Assembly: GCA_938091145.1 (NCBI GenBank)
Contig: CALKMS010000010.1
Location: 1 to 6,513 of the forward strand
Direction of reading: 5' to 3'
Origin: an uncultured bacterium
GTDB taxonomy: Bacteria; Actinomycetota; Aquicultoria; SKW223; CALKMS01
Length of the DNA stretch: 6,513 nucleotides
The notes beneath the pieces are model-generated. The model saw only the letters and a list, made by a program, of their open reading frames with translations. It made no database searches and was not told the origin of the DNA. Below, one piece after another: positions 5,492 through 6,513 of this stretch. A program made the position numbers and the translations under genes. The stretch's first letter is position 1, and each line of letters opens with the position of its first letter.

Positions 5492-6513
5492 TTATCTCTC
5501 CTGAAGCTTTTAAAGTTAAAAACAAAGAAAATACTTGGACTAGCAACGAGCTCCCTCCATAACTTACCCAGGGAAGGGTAATTCCAGTCAGCGGAAGAAG
5601 GCCAAGCAGTCCCCCAACAATAACAAAGCTTTGAATGGCAAAACCAAAAGCCAGGCCGGATATTAAAATTTTTTGAAAATCTTCCTTGACCAAAAAAGAG
5701 ATTTTAATTAATCGATAATAAAAAAGCATAAGGGCGATAATTATTGATAGAGCTCCCAAAAGTCCAAGCTCTTCCTTTATAGCGGAAAAAATGAAATCAG
5801 TAGCCGCAGCGGGTATTAATTGAGGAAATCCCTTTTTTAAACCCACCCCAGCTAGACTTCCTTCAGCCATTCCAAAAAAGGATTGAATTAGCTGGTAACC
5901 CTTTCCTTCAATATCCTGCCAGGGGTTCAAGAAGATCTTTATTCGGCTCTGAACATGAGGGAAATTTAGGTAGATTAAAAAGGAACCGAATAAAAAAAAC
6001 AGGCAACCTGAAAGGAGGTAGAAAAGCCGTCCAGTGGAGCCATAAAGAAGGAGAAGAAAAAGAAAAAAAAACAGTACAGAGAAGCCGATATCTTTGAGGT
6101 AAACCAGGAAAACCAAAGAGGAGAAGGTTAAAAGCAAAAGAGGCCCAAGGTGTTTGGGATGAGGCAACCACCATCGCCAGATTTTAACCGTTCCTCGACT
6201 TAAAAGTTCGGCGTTTTTTTCCAGATAGGCTGCGAAAAAAATTATCAGAAATAACCGGCCAAGCTCAGCGGGTTGAAAAGAGAAGCAACCGATTTTTAGC
6301 CACAGGCGAGCACCACCTGCTTCGTGGCCAAACAAAACTGGCAAAAAAAGCAAGGCCAACCCCAAGAAGCCAAAGAGGTAGGAGTATTTTTTTAGCTGGG
6401 GGGTGGTTTTTGAGAAAAAAAGAGTTAAACCCAGCATGAAAGAAAGATTGAGCCAGATTAGTTGGCGGGAAGCTAAGTTAAGGTTCAGGCGTGTTATCTC
6501 AATAAAACCGGTG
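5481..6513 (-). CDS. rodA: SEDS-family peptidoglycan glycosyltransferase, RodA/FtsW type (N-terminus outside window)
   Basis: SEDS proteins polymerise lipid II into glycan strands in the membrane, paired with a class B PBP. The frame has an internal Met at 6437 but stays open to the right edge with typical SEDS sequence (ITRLNLNLASRQLIW), so the true start lies outside. About 343 residues are visible. Counting from the first whole codon at 6512, landmarks are the GGARLWL...SFQPAE segment (66-83), the large extracellular loop with NPWQD and GKGYQ (196-207), TDFIFSAIKEELG with the Asp (239) that matches the essential Asp of RodA/FtsW, and SYGGSS (317-322). About eight or nine membrane spans are visible. 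I name it rodA rather than ftsW because it is followed by pbpA and pknB as in Actinobacteria; sequence alone does not separate the two. It ends in TAG at 5481, overlapping the PBP start. Confidence 0.93.
   Translation of the reverse strand, partial: TGFIEITRLNLNLASRQLIWLNLSFMLGLTLFFSKTTPQLKKYSYLFGFLGLALLFLPVLFGHEAGGARLWLKIGCFSFQPAELGRLFLIIFFAAYLEKNAELLSRGTVKIWRWWLPHPKHLGPLLLLTFSSLVFLVYLKDIGFSVLFFFLFLLLLYGSTGRLFYLLSGCLFFLFGSFLIYLNFPHVQSRIKIFLNPWQDIEGKGYQLIQSFFGMAEGSLAGVGLKKGFPQLIPAAATDFIFSAIKEELGLLGALSIIIALMLFYYRLIKISFLVKEDFQKILISGLAFGFAIQSFVIVGGLLGLLPLTGITLPWVSYGGSSLLVQVFSLFLTLKASGEISEQ
5497..5502 (-). promoter_or_regulatory. Ribosome binding site of pbpA, inside the SEDS gene
   Basis: AGGAGA on the minus strand lies five bases before the GTG start of the PBP and within the last codons of the SEDS gene. 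It decides the GTG at 5491 as the start and, with the 11-base overlap, indicates translational coupling of polymerase and transpeptidase. Confidence 0.7.

Noticed and set aside
5155..5562. Plus-strand 135-codon frame
   Set aside because: Antisense to the N-terminal part of pbpA and the end of the SEDS gene, with no domain and no promoter or ribosome site.
5908..6174. Second minus-strand frame of 88 codons
   Set aside because: Out-of-frame reading inside the SEDS gene, which has intact family motifs throughout.

Overview
The right two thirds of the window (about 2293-6513, minus strand) is a cell-wall growth operon. It runs from a SEDS-family glycosyltransferase of the RodA/FtsW type (5' end beyond the right edge), through a class B penicillin-binding protein, to a PknB-type membrane Ser/Thr kinase with four PASTA domains. 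The gene order rodA-pbpA-pknB is the core of the actinobacterial pstP-rodA-pbpA-pknA-pknB cluster, here with one kinase gene directly after pbpA. Base composition is well below that of typical Actinobacteria, and all three tRNA genes encode their CCA. My best guess is a low-GC, deep-branching member of the Actinobacteriota or a related Gram-positive lineage. This is an inference from gene order, not from any marker gene.

Immediately downstream of pknB on the same strand is a strong sigma-70-like promoter (TTGAAA, 16 bp, TATAAT). It is followed by an unrecognised 45-codon open frame for a single-span membrane protein (2069-2206), then tRNA-Ile(GAT), tRNA-Ser(GCT) and tRNA-Arg(ACG), all on the minus strand. 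The spacer between tRNA-Ile and tRNA-Ser (1704-1937) shows no gene I can support, only a TATAAT box just ahead of tRNA-Ser.

Left of the tRNA-Arg 3' end (about 1-1480) the character changes. The coding strand switches to plus, the sequence becomes very AT-rich, and nothing is recognisable. The region holds the last 40 codons of an unknown protein (1-123), a roughly 260-base spacer with mutually exclusive stems, a multi-pass membrane protein reading frame (385-1131) and a second overlapping hydrophobic frame (1050-1271). The last two meet at an A8 tract containing the classic slippery heptamer A AAA AAG, so they are probably one approximately 295-residue protein made by -1 frameshifting or broken by a one-base indel. 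Next to tRNA-Arg lies a non-coding stretch (1272-1481) with a compact set of complementary segments that could form a structured RNA. The arrangement fits a tRNA-associated insertion of foreign DNA, although no integrase or att repeat is visible.

Functionally, the SEDS protein polymerises glycan strands from lipid II, its paired PBP cross-links them, and the PASTA kinase senses muropeptides or lipid II outside the cell and phosphorylates cell-wall and division proteins inside it.
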